Part shown: positions 41,901 through 53,876 of the stretch, in pieces | How the letters are laid out: each line of letters begins with the position of its first letter | How positions within the stretch are numbered: position 1 is the first letter of the stretch | The notes under the pieces: generated by a model | Databases searched by the model: none | Told to the model about the DNA's origin: nothing | The model's input: only the letters and a program-made list of their open reading frames with translations | DNA from: Azorinus chamasolen | Lineage: Eukaryota; Mollusca; Bivalvia; Cardiida; Solecurtidae | Direction of reading: 5' to 3' | DNA: 64,000 nucleotides | NCBI GenBank assembly: GCA_963576725.1 | Contig: OY755242.1 | Location: 6,180,240-6,244,239, forward strand | Made by a program: the position numbers and the translations under genes

Positions 41901-42860
41901 AGCTGCTTCTATATCGGCAAAATGCAATACTTATAGGACGTGTTGCTCGTATACTAATTCCATTCGTATATGTTCTAATTTTATAAGCTCGGAGATTGTC
42001 CTTTTTCGTGAAGAGAGTGAAATGCGAGAGAAATATTCTACATTAAGCGCTTATATTTAAAGCAGTATTCGCAGTATTCTTTGGCAGCGGTATTACGACC
42101 AGTAACCTCTACCTATGGCTGCAGCTTCAAGTTGGCTACCATCACAGTTTGCAGCCCATTACTCGAATAGTTCGCATGTGAAGAATATTATAGTTCACAA
42201 CTCGACTTCCGAATAACGAAATGGTCATTCAAAGCTATAATTAGCAGTAATTACATGTGTATTGTAGACATTGTAGAACCAATTTATCGTGGATGATCGG
42301 GCCATTTTGCAGTTTATCATTCAACCAACGAAACAGTTCGTAGTTCAATACCCCATATATACAAGACAATAGTTCCTAGTTCAATACCCCATAGATACAA
42401 GACACGGTAGAGTCAAATCATAGTTGAATCAAAGCTTATATATACAATCCGGAGCCATTTCACAAGTCGCCATTTGATTAACAAACTAGTTGGGAAATAA
42501 CAAAACAGTTCGCCATAATAAACAACAATTGACTAGAAAAAAGAAAGCGGTTGTTTTTATGCATGGGTCAACTGCAATCGCCTATTCCAATGTGAATAAC
42601 AAGTTGTAAAGGGTTTGCCTCTTAACAATATCACCATATTATGTGTATTGAATCGAGATGTTTCAAAACATAATACTTTATTTCCCTTTCGCCTCTAGTT
42701 CAGTTCGTTTAACATATTCGCGTAATTTGGAAGGATACTCACTGTCGCTGTATATCTGAAATATAAACTACATCGAGGCAAAATAAATGTTGGTTTTGTG
42801 TACATGTTTTGTCCTGTAAATTGTCATCTTAACCAGTTGGTACCTAGTGTCCCTTAAACA
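41901..42860. other. No recognisable gene
   Basis: A short tandem pair TAGTTCAATACCCCATA[TG]ATACAAGACA at 42340 and 42379. Otherwise AT-rich, with recurring words such as AACAGTTCG. Nothing coding. Confidence 0.4.
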
Positions 42861-42864
42861 AGAC

Positions 42865-42965
42865 ATTGAAAATCAATGTAGACCCAGATCAAAAGGCTCG
42901 TGAAGGATCCCTCTAATCAGGGTATCCACTGTTTACTTAGCCCATCGATATCAAAGGCTTATAAC
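42865..42965. mobile_element. Family T-like MITE hairpin
   Basis: ATGTAGACCCAGATCAAAAGG, CTCGTGAAGGATCCCTC and AATCAGGGTATCCACTGTTTA form the usual hairpin; ends not resolved. Confidence 0.4.
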
Positions 42966-43224
42966 ATCAGCAACGTATAAGGAAAGATGGATTTGTTCCA
43001 ACATAAGATCTAGATGGTGTTTCCTTAAATATTATGGGAATAAATGGGGTTGATATCCGAACGTAAACATTACATTATATTTAATATATGTTTAAACTCA
43101 CTTTAAAGGTACATTAGTTTTCATTCAAGGTCATATGGATATTAGACAACATACAACGTACATAACTTCAAGCCATTAATGCTTTGTGTCCATGCGTATT
43201 AAACCGATTCGGACAACAATCGTA

Positions 43225-43430
43225 TACCCTCATGCAGAGGCCCAGATAAGGTACATAAATTTAATCATTTTTAGGAATAACTCTGTATTTCTCCACAAAA
43301 CCCTTTAACTGTGACCACAGACGATTCTAATGAGTGGTCACAGTATACTAGACGATTCTAAAGAGTGGTCACATTATAGGGCTTGAATTTAATATTTGCG
43401 TACGTACCTGTATCTGTAGCTCCTTCCTCA
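43225..43430. mobile_element. Family C-related MITE
   Basis: CTGTGACCAC, ACGATTCTAATGAGTGGTCAC and a second ACGATTCTAAAGAGTGGTCAC show an internally duplicated right arm. Confidence 0.5.
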
Positions 43431-43626
43431 AGTTGTTCTCTGACCAAAGTATGCCTGTGTTAAGTTTTACAGGCTAATGTAGTGATTTCATCGCCAATAG
43501 AATTATTGCATTTAGGTTACACTCCTTCAAGTGAAATTCCATATAGATAAGCAAGTACACACAGGATATGAAGCTTATCTTTTCAGAGAATCCCTTATAA
43601 CGCCATTCAAGCAAACAATATCTATA

Positions 43627-43811
43627 TACAATAGAACCTCGCTAAACTGACCACTTAATGAATAAACATTGACGTCGTTTACAGCAGGTGGTTGTTTAAT
43701 TTAGGACGAAGGTAATGCTAAAAGCAAAAGCAGGAGTTTCCTACATAATTATCGTACTGTATTTAGTTACCACCTATCCCTACAACCTAGTATACGATCT
43801 CTGTCTTAGTA
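43627..43811. mobile_element. pogo-like MITE abutting the next element
   Basis: TACAATAGAACCTCGCTAAAC start, AGGTGGTTGTTTAATTTAGG / TGTATTTAGTTACCACCT arms, ending at CTGTCTTAGTA where the family C element begins. Confidence 0.5.
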
Positions 43812-44174
43812 CAGGGCTCCCTCTCTACAACGACACCCTTTTGGATACGAAGATTGTATGTGTTGTTCAGAGAGAGTTGTTCTAGGGAAGGAAATTCAAA
43901 CATAATTAGCTTGTTTGCAGATCCCTAGATAAGGTGTATTTCGAGAACTAAAACCGTTATGCCTCTATCAAACCCTATGTTGTGACCACTCTTTAGAATT
44001 GTCACAAAATGACGATTCTAAAGAGTGGTCACAACAATGGGTTTGATGGAGGCATAAAGAAAATACGATGGAAAAAGTTGTTTCTGGAGCCTTGTTGTTT
44101 CGGAAACAGTAACATGCGTTGTTGTAAGGAGGGAATCGTTATTGAAAGGGCCGTTGTAGGAAGGGAGCACTGTA
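43810..44174. mobile_element. 365-bp MITE, family C, opposite orientation to 10762
   Basis: TACAGGGCTCCCTCTCTACAA and GTAGGAAGGGAGCACTGTA termini. Hairpin CAAACCCTATGTTGTGACCA and TGGTCACAACAATGGGTTTG around a GTCACAAAATGAC loop. A 65-codon frame at 44009 is its shadow. Confidence 0.85.
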
Positions 44175-44960
44175 GACGTTTTATAGGGGGTTTACTGTGT
44201 ATCTAACATCAATGTGTGTCTATATCTGGAACACATGGCATTTTGTTTTATAGGCTTGGTATTGGCGCCATAGTCTTAATCTACTTCAATCTATAGTTGA
44301 GCATTGAAAATATTGGGATTAAAATCTAACAGTTAATCTGAAATATGGAAATGGTGATTCCGTCTTGAATGGGTAATTTCCGTTAATCCGTAGTCTGCTA
44401 AAAACATGGTGTCTGCAAACATTTTGATCTATAAGAAGTTTTACTAACCTTGGATTCGTTAAACGTTTAAGACGGTTGAGACCGAGTGTTAAACAGTTTG
44501 GATCTTAATGAAACGCCGAGTTGAATGAAGTATCTTATATCATCTCAATTATCACCCGTGTTTCCAAGGAGGTCAGTCCGTCCATCCGTCTGTCTGTCTG
44601 TCCACCCGTTCGTCGACATTTGCTTTAAACAATATCCTCTTAAACCGCATGGTAAAATGTAACCATACTTCAGATAAATGATCTTGGTATAAAGCTCTAT
44701 TAGAATTGCTAAACGAATCCGGAACCATTAAGAAATTGTGGTTGTCATGACAACAAAAAGAAAAATCTTAAGAAATATTCTCCAAACCCAGGGGTCAGAT
44801 TTGAATGATACTTGGCAGAAGTAGTCCTCTAATAAACCTGTGCCATATTTTCTGGCATGATGTTGATATCTAAACAAACATGACATCCAGGGGCTGGGCT
44901 ACTTTTCCGCCAGTCTTTCAACGGTTTCAGCGCTTTGATTAAATTAAGTTTTCTGTTACA
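44175..44960. repeat. Old interspersed repeat with (GTCC/GTCT)n
   Basis: GGTCAGTCCGTCCATCCG and TCTGTCTGTCTGTCC at 44573-44602 resemble the tetranucleotide run near the left end of the 23141 element. AACAAACATGACATCCAGGGG follows at about 44870. Family unassigned. Confidence 0.35.
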
Positions 44961-45039
44961 TAAGCATAGGAAGCATATATACATGTATAAATGCTTTTTC
45001 ATTTAACAGTATGGCAGATCCAAAACAGACATCCCAAAA

Positions 45040-45230
45040 AGGAACCGTCTGATATGCGTCTGCTCTCTTTGCTTATGAAATTATAATAGATCTGACTCCA
45101 CAGTTTCTACCAATTCCACAATGGTATGTGCACATTTTACAGTTGTAAAACCAATCAGCTAATTAATAGTCATCAAGATGTCATTATTTGGAACATGAAT
45201 ATTTAACAAGGAAATGGTTAAAACCTACAT
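45040..45230. mobile_element. Family T MITE, right part
   Basis: GAACCGTCTGATATGCGTCTG, CTCTCTTTGCTTATGAAATT, CTCCACAGTTTCTACCAATTCC and GGAAATGGTTAAA. Confidence 0.45.
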
Positions 45231-45264
45231 GTCTCTGACAGAATTATTGAGATATGTTAAGCAA

Positions 45265-45380
45265 TATCTCCCTATCAGATACCTGATTAGCATTTGCAAA
45301 CAATTTGGATCCAGATGAGATGCCGAGTAACTCGGCGATTCTTCAGGGTCCAAGCTTTTTGATATTCTGGAATAGTTACC
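45265..45380. mobile_element. MITE family S
   Basis: GCAAACAATTTGGATCCAGA, TGAGATGCCGAGTAACTCGG, CGATTCTTCAGGGTCCAAGC. Confidence 0.6.
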
Positions 45381-45382
45381 AA

Positions 45383-45565
45383 ATACAGTACGTCCCCTTT
45401 AAACCGAAATTCGTACTACATGTAATAGAGAAGAACTTAGATACCCTTTAGCAGATGGCTGCTTAATGCAGGGTGAATGTCATGCAGAAAGACCATCTAG
45501 GAGCTTTCTACATGACTTTCACCCTGCTTTAAGCTGCCATCTTTCTAATTTTGTGCCGAAAGGGG
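45383..45565. mobile_element. pogo-like MITE, left part
   Basis: TACAGTACGTCCCCTTTAAAC start; long hairpin GATGGCTGCTTAATGCAGGG / CCCTGCTTTAAGCTGCCATC. Confidence 0.65.
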
Positions 45566-46206
45566 ATAAGTTTTACACTTAACTAGCATCGATCCGCATC
45601 GGTTTGTCTCTCGGGGTATCTTATATCACGGTCATCCTCTACCTTTAAACAATTTGTTCCCGTAGGACATGCCAATATTTAGTGATGCACGTTTAGGCTA
45701 GATTTATATAAACTATGAGGCGATTGTCTCAAACACTATCGACACAAATGAAGTGCTAACGTTATCACGAGGATTAAAACGTAGTGGATAACCTGTCTAA
45801 GCTGACCGTGTGAAAGACATCTATTTGTTAGTCTAAACACCATTGCCAGCTTAGTACGAGATGGAAATAATATAAATATGATAAATAAATCAAATATAAT
45901 GTTTTTAGCGTTTTTCTATGGGAAAACCAAACTTAGATTTCTATAAAGTAATATGTAACGCCATGGCTGTATTAATTCTTTTGGTGCCATATAGGTTTCT
46001 TCAACAAACATTGTTGCCTGTCTGAGGTTTCAGAGTAAACGTCCCTTCCATTCCTTCTAACTTGTTAGTGGTGTGTCAAACAGTTTGGATACGAACTGTG
46101 CAAATGTAACTACAGATTCGCCCATTACAACAGACACCGTAAGTCGCTGTGAATCGACTTTGGTGGTACAAGAATGAGAATCAAACAGATGACCCGCGTT
46201 TCGAAG

Positions 46207-46414
46207 TACAGTAAAACCTATCTATAACGACCACTAAATTGTGTTAATAAGTTGGTATTTAGTGCAGGTGGCTGCTTAAAGCAAGATGAAAGTAAAACAG
46301 AACGCTCCTATAGGAGCGTTCTGTTTTACTTTCATCTTGCTTTAAGCAACCACCTGCCTTTAACACAAAGTATTTGATGTAATTTAGTGGCCGTTATAGA
46401 GAGGTTTTACTGTA
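46207..46414. mobile_element. pogo-like MITE, best-preserved copy
   Basis: TIRs TACAGTAAAACCTATCTATAA and TTATAGAGAGGTTTTACTGTA, TA flanks, and an almost perfect central hairpin including AACGCTCCTATAGGAGCGTT. High arm identity suggests recent activity. Confidence 0.9.
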
Positions 46415-46415
46415 G

Positions 46416-46628
46416 TACAGAAGAACGTGTCTAAATTGACCATTTATTGACAGATCATAGGAGTCTTATAAAGCATGCGATTGCTAAATGCAAGGCAGAC
46501 GTAATCCAGAATGCTCTTGTAGGAGCTTTCTGAATTACGTTTGCCCGGCATTAAGCTATTTCATAAGGACTTAAGGACTCTTAATTAGACCTTTTTTGTA
46601 ATGTTCGCCTAAGACAAGGATTACTGTA
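46416..46628. mobile_element. pogo-like MITE adjacent to 46207
   Basis: TACAGAAGAACGTGTCTAAAT and AAGACAAGGATTACTGTA termini; hairpin AATGCTCTTGTAGGAGCTTTC. Only one base separates it from the preceding element, so one probably inserted at the other's TA end. Confidence 0.7.
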
Positions 46629-46629
46629 C

Positions 46630-47505
46630 CATATACCACCGTTAAAATGTTATATATTGATTGCCTGTTAAAGTGTTCCATTTGCTGAAGAAACCTTTTC
46701 CCCGTGATGACTGATAAGGAAAACATAACTTTGTCATTTACATGTAAGGACATGTTTATGAACAAGTATCCTTCTTGGCCGACCATGTACATATTGAGCA
46801 AAATTGTGTGTATGTGCCTATAAGGCAAACAGCTAAGGAGCATTTTGTAACAGCATTGATAATACACTACCAAGCTTGATTGTTTGGGGTGTTATTCAGG
46901 GACAAGAATTATGATTATGAGCACGAGTCTTGTTAAACTAAACGTCAAACTCTTGCACTTGATAACATTATGCACAACCAGTCGTTCAAATGTACTTATT
47001 TTTCATCATAGGTGGTGAGCTATGTATACCTTTACTGTATTAAAGATGAAACCAAACTTGTGGAGATGAAAACATGTCTAACTCATATTGCTGCCAAATA
47101 GATGTCTGGTATGCGCATCGTCTTGAAATCATTTACAACAACAAACTAATGTTTCGAAGAGTTTGGGTCATGATGAGACGCCGTATGATCTGGCTCTACT
47201 TTGTTTGCAAATGCACTAAACGTTAGATAAAAACCTTTCAAAACTGTGGACCACTTTAAGACGACCTTGCTTTTAGACATTAGTATACGTTCGTGTATGG
47301 AAAGTGTATATTGCTTTCGATGCGTGACGAGCGACGAAGACCGCACACATTTTACTGTCCTTGGACAAAATAAATTGCGACCATTTTCCAAAGGTATTCT
47401 GCGCAAATAGCAAGGTGTAATCACACAATAAATTACGACCGCAACTATATTTATTTGCTTTAGTATTAAAATGTTAAACACTTTGGACACTGGTGAAACA
47501 CTGAA
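46630..47505. other. No recognisable gene
   Basis: A decayed family S trace at 47155-47220 (TTGGGTCATGATGAGACGCC). Frames of 100 and 135 codons on the minus strand resemble no known protein. Confidence 0.35.
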
Positions 47506-47509
47506 ATAC

Positions 47510-49105
47510 CCTGTGTCTGAACTGGAACCAGAATTGATTGTAGAGGTTGTCATACATTTGTTTTATTGCTGAATCTTAACATATTTCTTTATACATTAAT
47601 TTGTGTTTCTTCCTTTATTGCATTCAACTAAATCATTTATGCCATAAGAGAGAAATTATTAAACCATTTTACATCCACATAAATTTAATCAGCTAAAATT
47701 ATCTTTTGTTACGGTTTTAAAGTTGAACTTTCCTCAACTTAGATTAAAATATAATTAGAGTGTCGAGACTTTAGATCCTAAGAGGCGCTAGATAATTCGC
47801 CGCTTCATCTGTATCCAAACTGATTTAACATCAGGGATTCGACTGGTAGCAAACGTGAAAATGCAGGGCTATTCGACAGAACTGTCAGGGGATTGATAAG
47901 CACATAACCGGGACGGGAATATGTTGCACATTTAGTATCGTCTGATAATCTTAGCAGACGAGAAGAATTCAACTGAGACACGCCAAGTCAAGTATGAGTC
48001 GTCTGATCACAGTGCGCTGTGTCTTTTTACATGTTACAGATCTAATTCACTAGTGTTTCCATGCCAATAAATTTCATTTACATGAGATTGAAAACAAACC
48101 TTTAATTATCCCTCTACTCCGTAGATACGCATTCTGATCCCTCTGCGAACAGATTAGACGCAGGCATGAAGATCAGAGCCGTCTGGTCAGGGTTTGTCTG
48201 GTCAGGGTCAGGGTTTGTCCTGAAGTACTATTGGGTTGTTTCGACAGCTTTTGGCATGATATAAAATACTGTAGTTCAAAGTGCCATCATAATATTTAAT
48301 TTGATTAATATTCATAATATTCATATATAGATATATTATATAGTTCTAACGTAATTATTCATGGAGTAAATGGTTATTAAATATTCATTATGGGAAAAGC
48401 CCTGTATATTTGTTTTTGAAAAAGTAAAGAATTAAGAAAAACAGCTAGTTGAACAGTTGAGCATGGACAGCTATTACTTGCGACATGTCAGTGATCGGTT
48501 GTGAAATATCTTGTCATCGTATATATATATATGAGTCTGCGGATAAATATCGCCCATGTTATACGATATGCATTAGAACGATCTTCGGATTAAAACGAAT
48601 GCCCATGTTATACAAACGTCATTAGTATAGCATGTGGATAAAACGACCGCCCATTTTATACAAAAGCCATTGGTACAATATGTAACAAAAATGACAGCCC
48701 ATGTTATACGAAAGCTATTAGTACAGTGTGTGGATAAAACGACCGTCAATGGCAAACAAAAACCATTACATTAGTACAGTGTTTGGACGAAATGGCCGCC
48801 AATGTTATACGAAAGCTACTACAATGGTAAACGTGGATGTTGCTTAGTGATAGTCGACCCGCTTATAGGATAGTGTGATTGATATGGATAAAATTTTCGC
48901 CGAATGCCAAAGCTGTTAGTAACGTGTTGCGTAGTGAGATGACTTCTCTGCACCTATATTTTACTCTTAAGCGCCAACTAATATGCGTATGAAATAATTC
49001 ATTGAACACTTAAACTTAAATGTTGTCTCAAGTTATGTATCAAATATGATTACTCTAAAGTCTTATTCCATATTGCATAGGTGTATTGCAAGGCTTATAC
49101 CATAG
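47510..49105 (+). repeat. 1.6-kb duplicated segment, copy 1
   Basis: From CCTGTGTCTGAACTGGAACC to GGCTTATACCATAG it matches 62416-64000 almost base for base. I see about five substitutions plus two indels: copy 1 lacks 15 bp present near 62841, and has 26 bp (at about 49030) absent from copy 2. Contents: a decayed family T hairpin (48125-48210), AT-rich sequence and a 48-bp minisatellite; no gene. Confidence 0.95.
48552..48830 (+). repeat. 48-bp minisatellite, about 6 units (duplicate copy 1)
   Basis: Unit near GCCCATGTTATACGAAAGC plus ATTAGTACAGTGTGTGGATA and AAACGACC. The minus-strand 60-codon frame over it is an artefact. Confidence 0.85.
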
Positions 49106-49429
49106 ACGTTTTAATTGATATATTAATATTTAGCTGTTTAAATAGTTTCCCGTTTGCCACTAAACATTCAATTATTGTTACATTTAGCATGAAACAATCG
49201 ATAACTTATACCAACTGTATAGCCTGTTGTTTCTGTATTTCTGGTTCTCATCGTAATACATAGCTGACTAGTTAAATAATACTTCACATTTATCATATAG
49301 TGCCAAGTGGCACACAACTATGTAACATTGTATCAGACGAAACTGTGCAATATATCAATTACCAGATCACTGTCATGCTGTATTATTAAAAACATTCGTT
49401 ATTTACATGAAATTATCGCGTTTGTTTGT

Positions 49430-49679
49430 TTAACCCTTTCCCTCATACAGACACTTGTTCACTCCTTTGCAAACAGAGTATCAAATATATTATTTCAAAT
49501 ACTCGCTGTATAGGCTTCTGCTCTGTTTGCTTATGACATTAAAATACATATATCTGACTCTACAGTTTCTACCAATACCAACAAATCCTGTGCACAAAGG
49601 TCATTACGACATGTCAGTTGATAAATATTTATGATTTCATTATTATTATGACATTAATATTCAACAGGAAATGAGTTAC
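49430..49679. mobile_element. TTAA MITE, family T
   Basis: TTAACCCTTTCCCTCATACAG start, GCAAACAGAGTATC / CTGCTCTGTTTGC arms, and right end AACAGGAAATGAGTTAC with TTAA changed to TTAC. Confidence 0.7.
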
Positions 49680-49756
49680 GTTAAGCGCGACCTGACTGAC
49701 ATAATTATGCAAACCAATTACATCTTGATGAGACGTCGATCACTTTGGAGTGTAAT

Positions 49757-49880
49757 CAGGCCCCGAGGTTATAAAACATTTTACTTGAGTCTGAGATCAT
49801 TCACAAGCATCTGATTGGTCATGTTCTGAGCTTGGTCTGATAATGATCTTAGACTCAGACTCAGAAGTGTTATTGCATTG
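49757..49880. mobile_element. Palindromic MITE, family A
   Basis: GGTTATAAAACATTTTACTTG, GAGTCTGAGATCATTCACAAG, TGATTGGTCATGTTCTGAGC and the reverse TGATCTTAGACTCAGACTC. Confidence 0.65.
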
Positions 49881-50545
49881 GACCCAGGACTTAAGTTCTA
49901 TAACATTACGACTATAGTTTTAATAGCAGGCATGGATCGGATGCTTGTAAATAAATCTTAGTAGAATCCGTCACAGGATCACAGTAAATGTTAGATTGGT
50001 AAACCATGTTCAAAGAGACAATACGGCAACTGAAATTAAAATGATAGTAGTTTATAATTAATAAATAGGCCATGCTTCCAGAACGTGAATCAAAAGCGGG
50101 CGAGTAGTTGAATACAAGTATAAGTTCAGGGACAATAACACTGCCGCATTGTACATACGAGTATGTGTACACGAAGCGTCTGTATATCTGGACACGTGGT
50201 AGTTGTCAAATGAGGTATTAAAGATTAGGTAAATTGGAATAATATTCGCAAGATCTGGATTACAATAATCCTCGTAAACCCGAACATTTAAATAAATATT
50301 TGTATTGGTTTGAAGACATGTGAACTTTACGCATACCTTCCATGCTGCATTATGCAGCAACCTGCCCAAAACATATGAAAGCGTGTTAAGTATAATTTCG
50401 AATATTAACGATGTTTCGCTAAATTCAAAAGCTTACAGTTTGAGTGTTCTCTAAAATAACGATTTCAAATGCAAAATGTGAAATATGTTTGAATTGAAAC
50501 AGAATCGGCATACTTTGATTGTTTGGGTTTTATTGCAACTTTGTT
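49881..50545. other. No recognisable gene
   Basis: Minus-strand frames of 86 and 103 codons resemble nothing known. A MITE-like GCATTATGCAGCAACCTGCCC at about 50346 is the only repeat trace. Confidence 0.35.
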
Positions 50546-50585
50546 TTAAAACCTTCCCTCATATACACACTACTTCGCGCCTTTT

Positions 50586-50910
50586 CCTCGCGGTTGTTGT
50601 TGATTAGTCGGAGATTGGATACGTTTATTTACACTGTTTGTCCTTTAGGGTGGGGATGGAATAATTGTGAGGTTGGGCGCCTCTAAACCGGTATAAACAC
50701 CAAGTGCAATATGCAGTGTATGACCCGGTGACTTTTGTCACTGACCGTTCCAAGGCGGTACTTCCATATTCCTTCTATTGTTTGTTTTGTTTCTGTTCGT
50801 CTCTTTGCGTTTTGATAGTTATGACCTGTACATATGCCATGTTTTCTTGTTGTGGTGTTGTTCGGGCGGCTGTTTGTTTTGTATATGGCGTTTCCTGCAT
50901 GACTCGCATT
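50586..50910 (+). mobile_element. Naiad family 2, 3' UTR fragment
   Basis: CGCGGTTGTTGTTGATTAGTC to GTTTCCTGCATGACTCGCAT. Inserted in a family T MITE, whose left end (CCTTCCCTCATATACACAC) is at about 50553. Confidence 0.8.
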
Positions 50911-51455
50911 TGTACCAGACTCATGTATTACTTTTTTCCCTGTCGTGCCCTTACCGGCTTCCTTGCAGTTGCTCTGACTTCAGCAAAGTCATTGAGTACA
51001 TATTTGACGGAGGTTTCAAAGTTGTTATGCCATGTGTTACATATTTTCATGTGTTTACCGTCTTCTATGTTGTGGGAAAGTCCGGCGGGGATACCTTTAT
51101 TTACACTATTTGTTAAGCTAGGGCGACTTTGAGATCAGTGTGAGGCTAGGACGTCCGTGAACCGGTTTAAACCCCAAGTGGTGATTTCGCCACTGACCGG
51201 TCCAAGGCGGTACTGTCTTTGTCACCCTTACTTTTGTTTGTCTTGTGTCTTTGTACTTGTGTTTTGGTCATGTTTGGAATGTTTGTCTCAAGAACTTGTG
51301 TGTTTGTGAAGGTTGGCTCTGTTCATCTCGTGTATGTGCGTGTGTTTGGGTGTGTAGTTGTGTTTGTGTGTGTGACATGCTATCTATCGATGTTATGGTT
51401 ATGGTTGCGTCTTGTATGTTTCTTTGCCTGCTTGACCTTATTACTTTTTTCATCT
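50911..51455 (+). mobile_element. Naiad family 1, 3' fragment, tandem with family 2
   Basis: Starts inside the 3' half of the SECIS (ACCAGACTCATGTATTAC) and runs to TTACTTTTTTCAT. The MITE right end (AGAGTTTCCACCAATACCG) resumes at about 51458. Several differences from other copies mark it as older. Confidence 0.8.
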
Positions 51456-51482
51456 AGAGTTTCCACCAATACCGAACGTACA

Positions 51483-51525
51483 CACATACAAAACAAACAG
51501 TCGCCCGAACAGCACCATGACAAAA
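51483..51525 (-). mobile_element. Naiad family 2, tiny 3' UTR fragment
   Basis: ACAAAACAAACAGTCGCCCGAACAGCA matches the reverse of the family 2 3' UTR. Confidence 0.55.
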
Positions 51526-51529
51526 ACAG

Positions 51530-52430
51530 CATCTTGTTTACAAAATTATGCTGGTGCAAAATAAAAAAAAAATGATAACGCATTCGGACAGTACGAATGT
51601 TCACAAAACTGTTCCCCCTGCGATTACGGTGATGCTATTCTTTGCGTGTGTTTCCTTAAATTGGACTGTATACCCACATTCTCAGTCTTGGGCCTCAACA
51701 TTCTTTCCAGGTACATTGATTGTGGCAGAAACTACGAACCACGATAAACGTTTCGGAAACTATGTAATGCTCGTGTATGAGATTTCATAAATAATGTATT
51801 CAACGGGTAAAGTACCACAACGACGTTTTAGTGTGTCTGACATCTTCAATTAGAGGGAAATCAGAATAGCAGTGAAGTTCAATTGTGCTGGTATGATTAG
51901 AATGATCGATACAAAAGACGATACGTGTTTACCGACGGATTAGCTTCAACACAGAATAGACTGTAGATAGTTGTAGACAATACAGATTCAATAGAGACTC
52001 CAAGCTGCACGGTGTCTTTCGGGGTCCGATTGCTTCCATTGATTATCATGGATGAATCTATAGTTCGGACGTACTTAAGGTCTGGAAAGCAATGTATTTG
52101 GAGCATTCACATTCAATATAGATTAAGACTAGCCGCTTAGTCAGTTGCAGGAACTATATCGTAACAAATGAAATGCATCGTATATTGTTTACAGAACTTT
52201 AGACCATAGTGGAACTTTCCTCACTGCATTAGCCATTTCGAAATACATTTTCATATATGTAGATAAGGCGCATGTTGATCTATAATTTCGTCGACAAACT
52301 TTGTATCGCTTACATTATAAGAACCGAGTGTTTCATGAAGATATCTTGACAATGTTTGCTTTCATTCATAGCTCTGCTTACTCAGAATTGTTGTATCAAG
52401 ATTGTGTCAAATGAAAGAATTCAGGTCTGT
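51530..52430. other. No recognisable gene
   Basis: Short open frames only (80 codons at 51548, 69 on minus at 51897), none recognisable. Confidence 0.35.
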
Positions 52431-52434
52431 GGTA

Positions 52435-53095
52435 CCGGTTTTGGTAGAGGACGGACACAATGTTTGCTCTTAAACCCACTGAGGTGGGGGTGGGGGTATG
52501 GATGTTTACATTTTACAATTTATGGCTTACTCCAAATGAGCCCTCTACAATTTCTCTGCCCTCTTACTAGACATGGAGTACATTTTTTCGATGTAATTTT
52601 GGTTCTCTTTCAAAACAACAATTTTATACCTTTAGAACAGCTTTGTATTTATATCGTATGTCCTTCTCTGTTTTTAAAGTGTTTGTGTAGAAATGCATGG
52701 GGGTCATTACGTCACTTTATACATGCCGTGCCATGTTTCTGTGTGTCTCTCCCTGTATGACTGTGATTTGTTTTCTTTTACTGTTTCATTTGATTATTGC
52801 TTGGTCTTCCCATCGTTAGTCATGTTGTAGAGTTATCTGGAGAGGGCTTTACTTTACATTTCGACCTGGTGAAGATGGCAAATAGCGTGAAGTTAGGTAC
52901 TCACATACCCGGATTATGCCCCGAGTAGCCTTGTATGTACTCCTGCTTTTATCCCATGATTTACTTTGTTTTTGTATGGTAAATGGTTTATGTCTTTTCG
53001 CCTTATAATTGAGTTGCTTCATGTTTGATGGTGATTTGTTGCCGTGTCCTTTTATATGTGGCGCTCCCTGTATGAAAACCTTTGTATCCAATCGA
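52435..53095 (+). mobile_element. Third, diverged Naiad/PLE-type 3' UTR (tentative)
   Basis: GGAGAGGGCTTTACTTTAC, GTGAAGTTAGGTACTCACAT, ACCCGGATTATGCCCCGAG, GCTTCATGTTTGATGGTG and GGCGCTCCCTGTATG occur in the same order as GGAGAGGGGATACG, GTGAGGTTAGG, ACCGGTTTAAACCCC and the 3' ends of families 1 and 2. A related 3' end (TCTCTCCCTGTATGACTG) precedes it at about 52747. No coding sequence remains. Confidence 0.4.
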
Positions 53096-53809
53096 TTGTA
53101 ACGATTGCTAATTATCGTCTCGTTACACGTACTGTTTAACATATTAAAATATAGTCCGAAACTAGTATGCAAAATGAAAAATGAAAATACATTTGTTTAT
53201 AATATATCCAGTGTTGCTTCACAAAATAGTTTTCCATTCGTATATGTTAGAAGTATATTAGTATCACCTATGCATACTAACGGAAAAGCAGTAAAGTCAA
53301 GCAGGCAAAGCCACATGCAAGACGAAACCACCACCAAAACACCGATAGACAGCATGACACACACACACACACATACACACACCCAAACGCACACACACAC
53401 ACACACACACACGAAATGAACACAGAAAACACCAAAAGAGACACAAGAACCAGGGACAAACGTTCCACACAATGAACAAACCACAAGCACAAAGACGCAA
53501 GGCAAACAAAAGGAAGGGTGACAAAGAGAGTACCGCCTTGGCACGGTCAGCAACAAAAACACCACTGGGGGTTTAAACCGGTTTACGGACGTCCTAACCT
53601 CGCACTTCTCTCAAAGTCACCCTAGCTTTACAAATATTGTAAATAAAGGTATCCCCGCTGGACTTACCCACAAGATAGACGACAGTGAACACAGGCCAAC
53701 ATGTAAAACATAGCATAATAACTGTGACAATCCGTCAAATATGTACTCAATGACTTTGCTGAAGTCAGAGCACCTGCAGGTAAGCCGTTAAGGGCACGAC
53801 AGGGAAAAA

Positions 53810-53876
53810 ATAATACATGAGTCTGGTAAGCTCCTCCTGTATCCAAGTTTAAGAGTATACCATCATAGAGTACTAC
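53810..53876 (-). promoter_or_regulatory. SECIS element, Naiad family 1
   Basis: Quartet, AAA and upper stem are kept; GGAG replaces GATG just before GAG, and the lower stem is GTAGTAC/GTATTAT (G-U at the end). Confidence 0.7.

Noticed and set aside
47146..47553. Minus-strand 135-codon frame as a gene
   Set aside because: No recognisable motif, overlaps a decayed MITE and the edge of the duplicated segment, whose second copy has different flanking sequence.
52356..52760. 134-codon plus-strand frame as a gene
   Set aside because: Its second half lies on a PLE-type 3' end, and there is no known domain.
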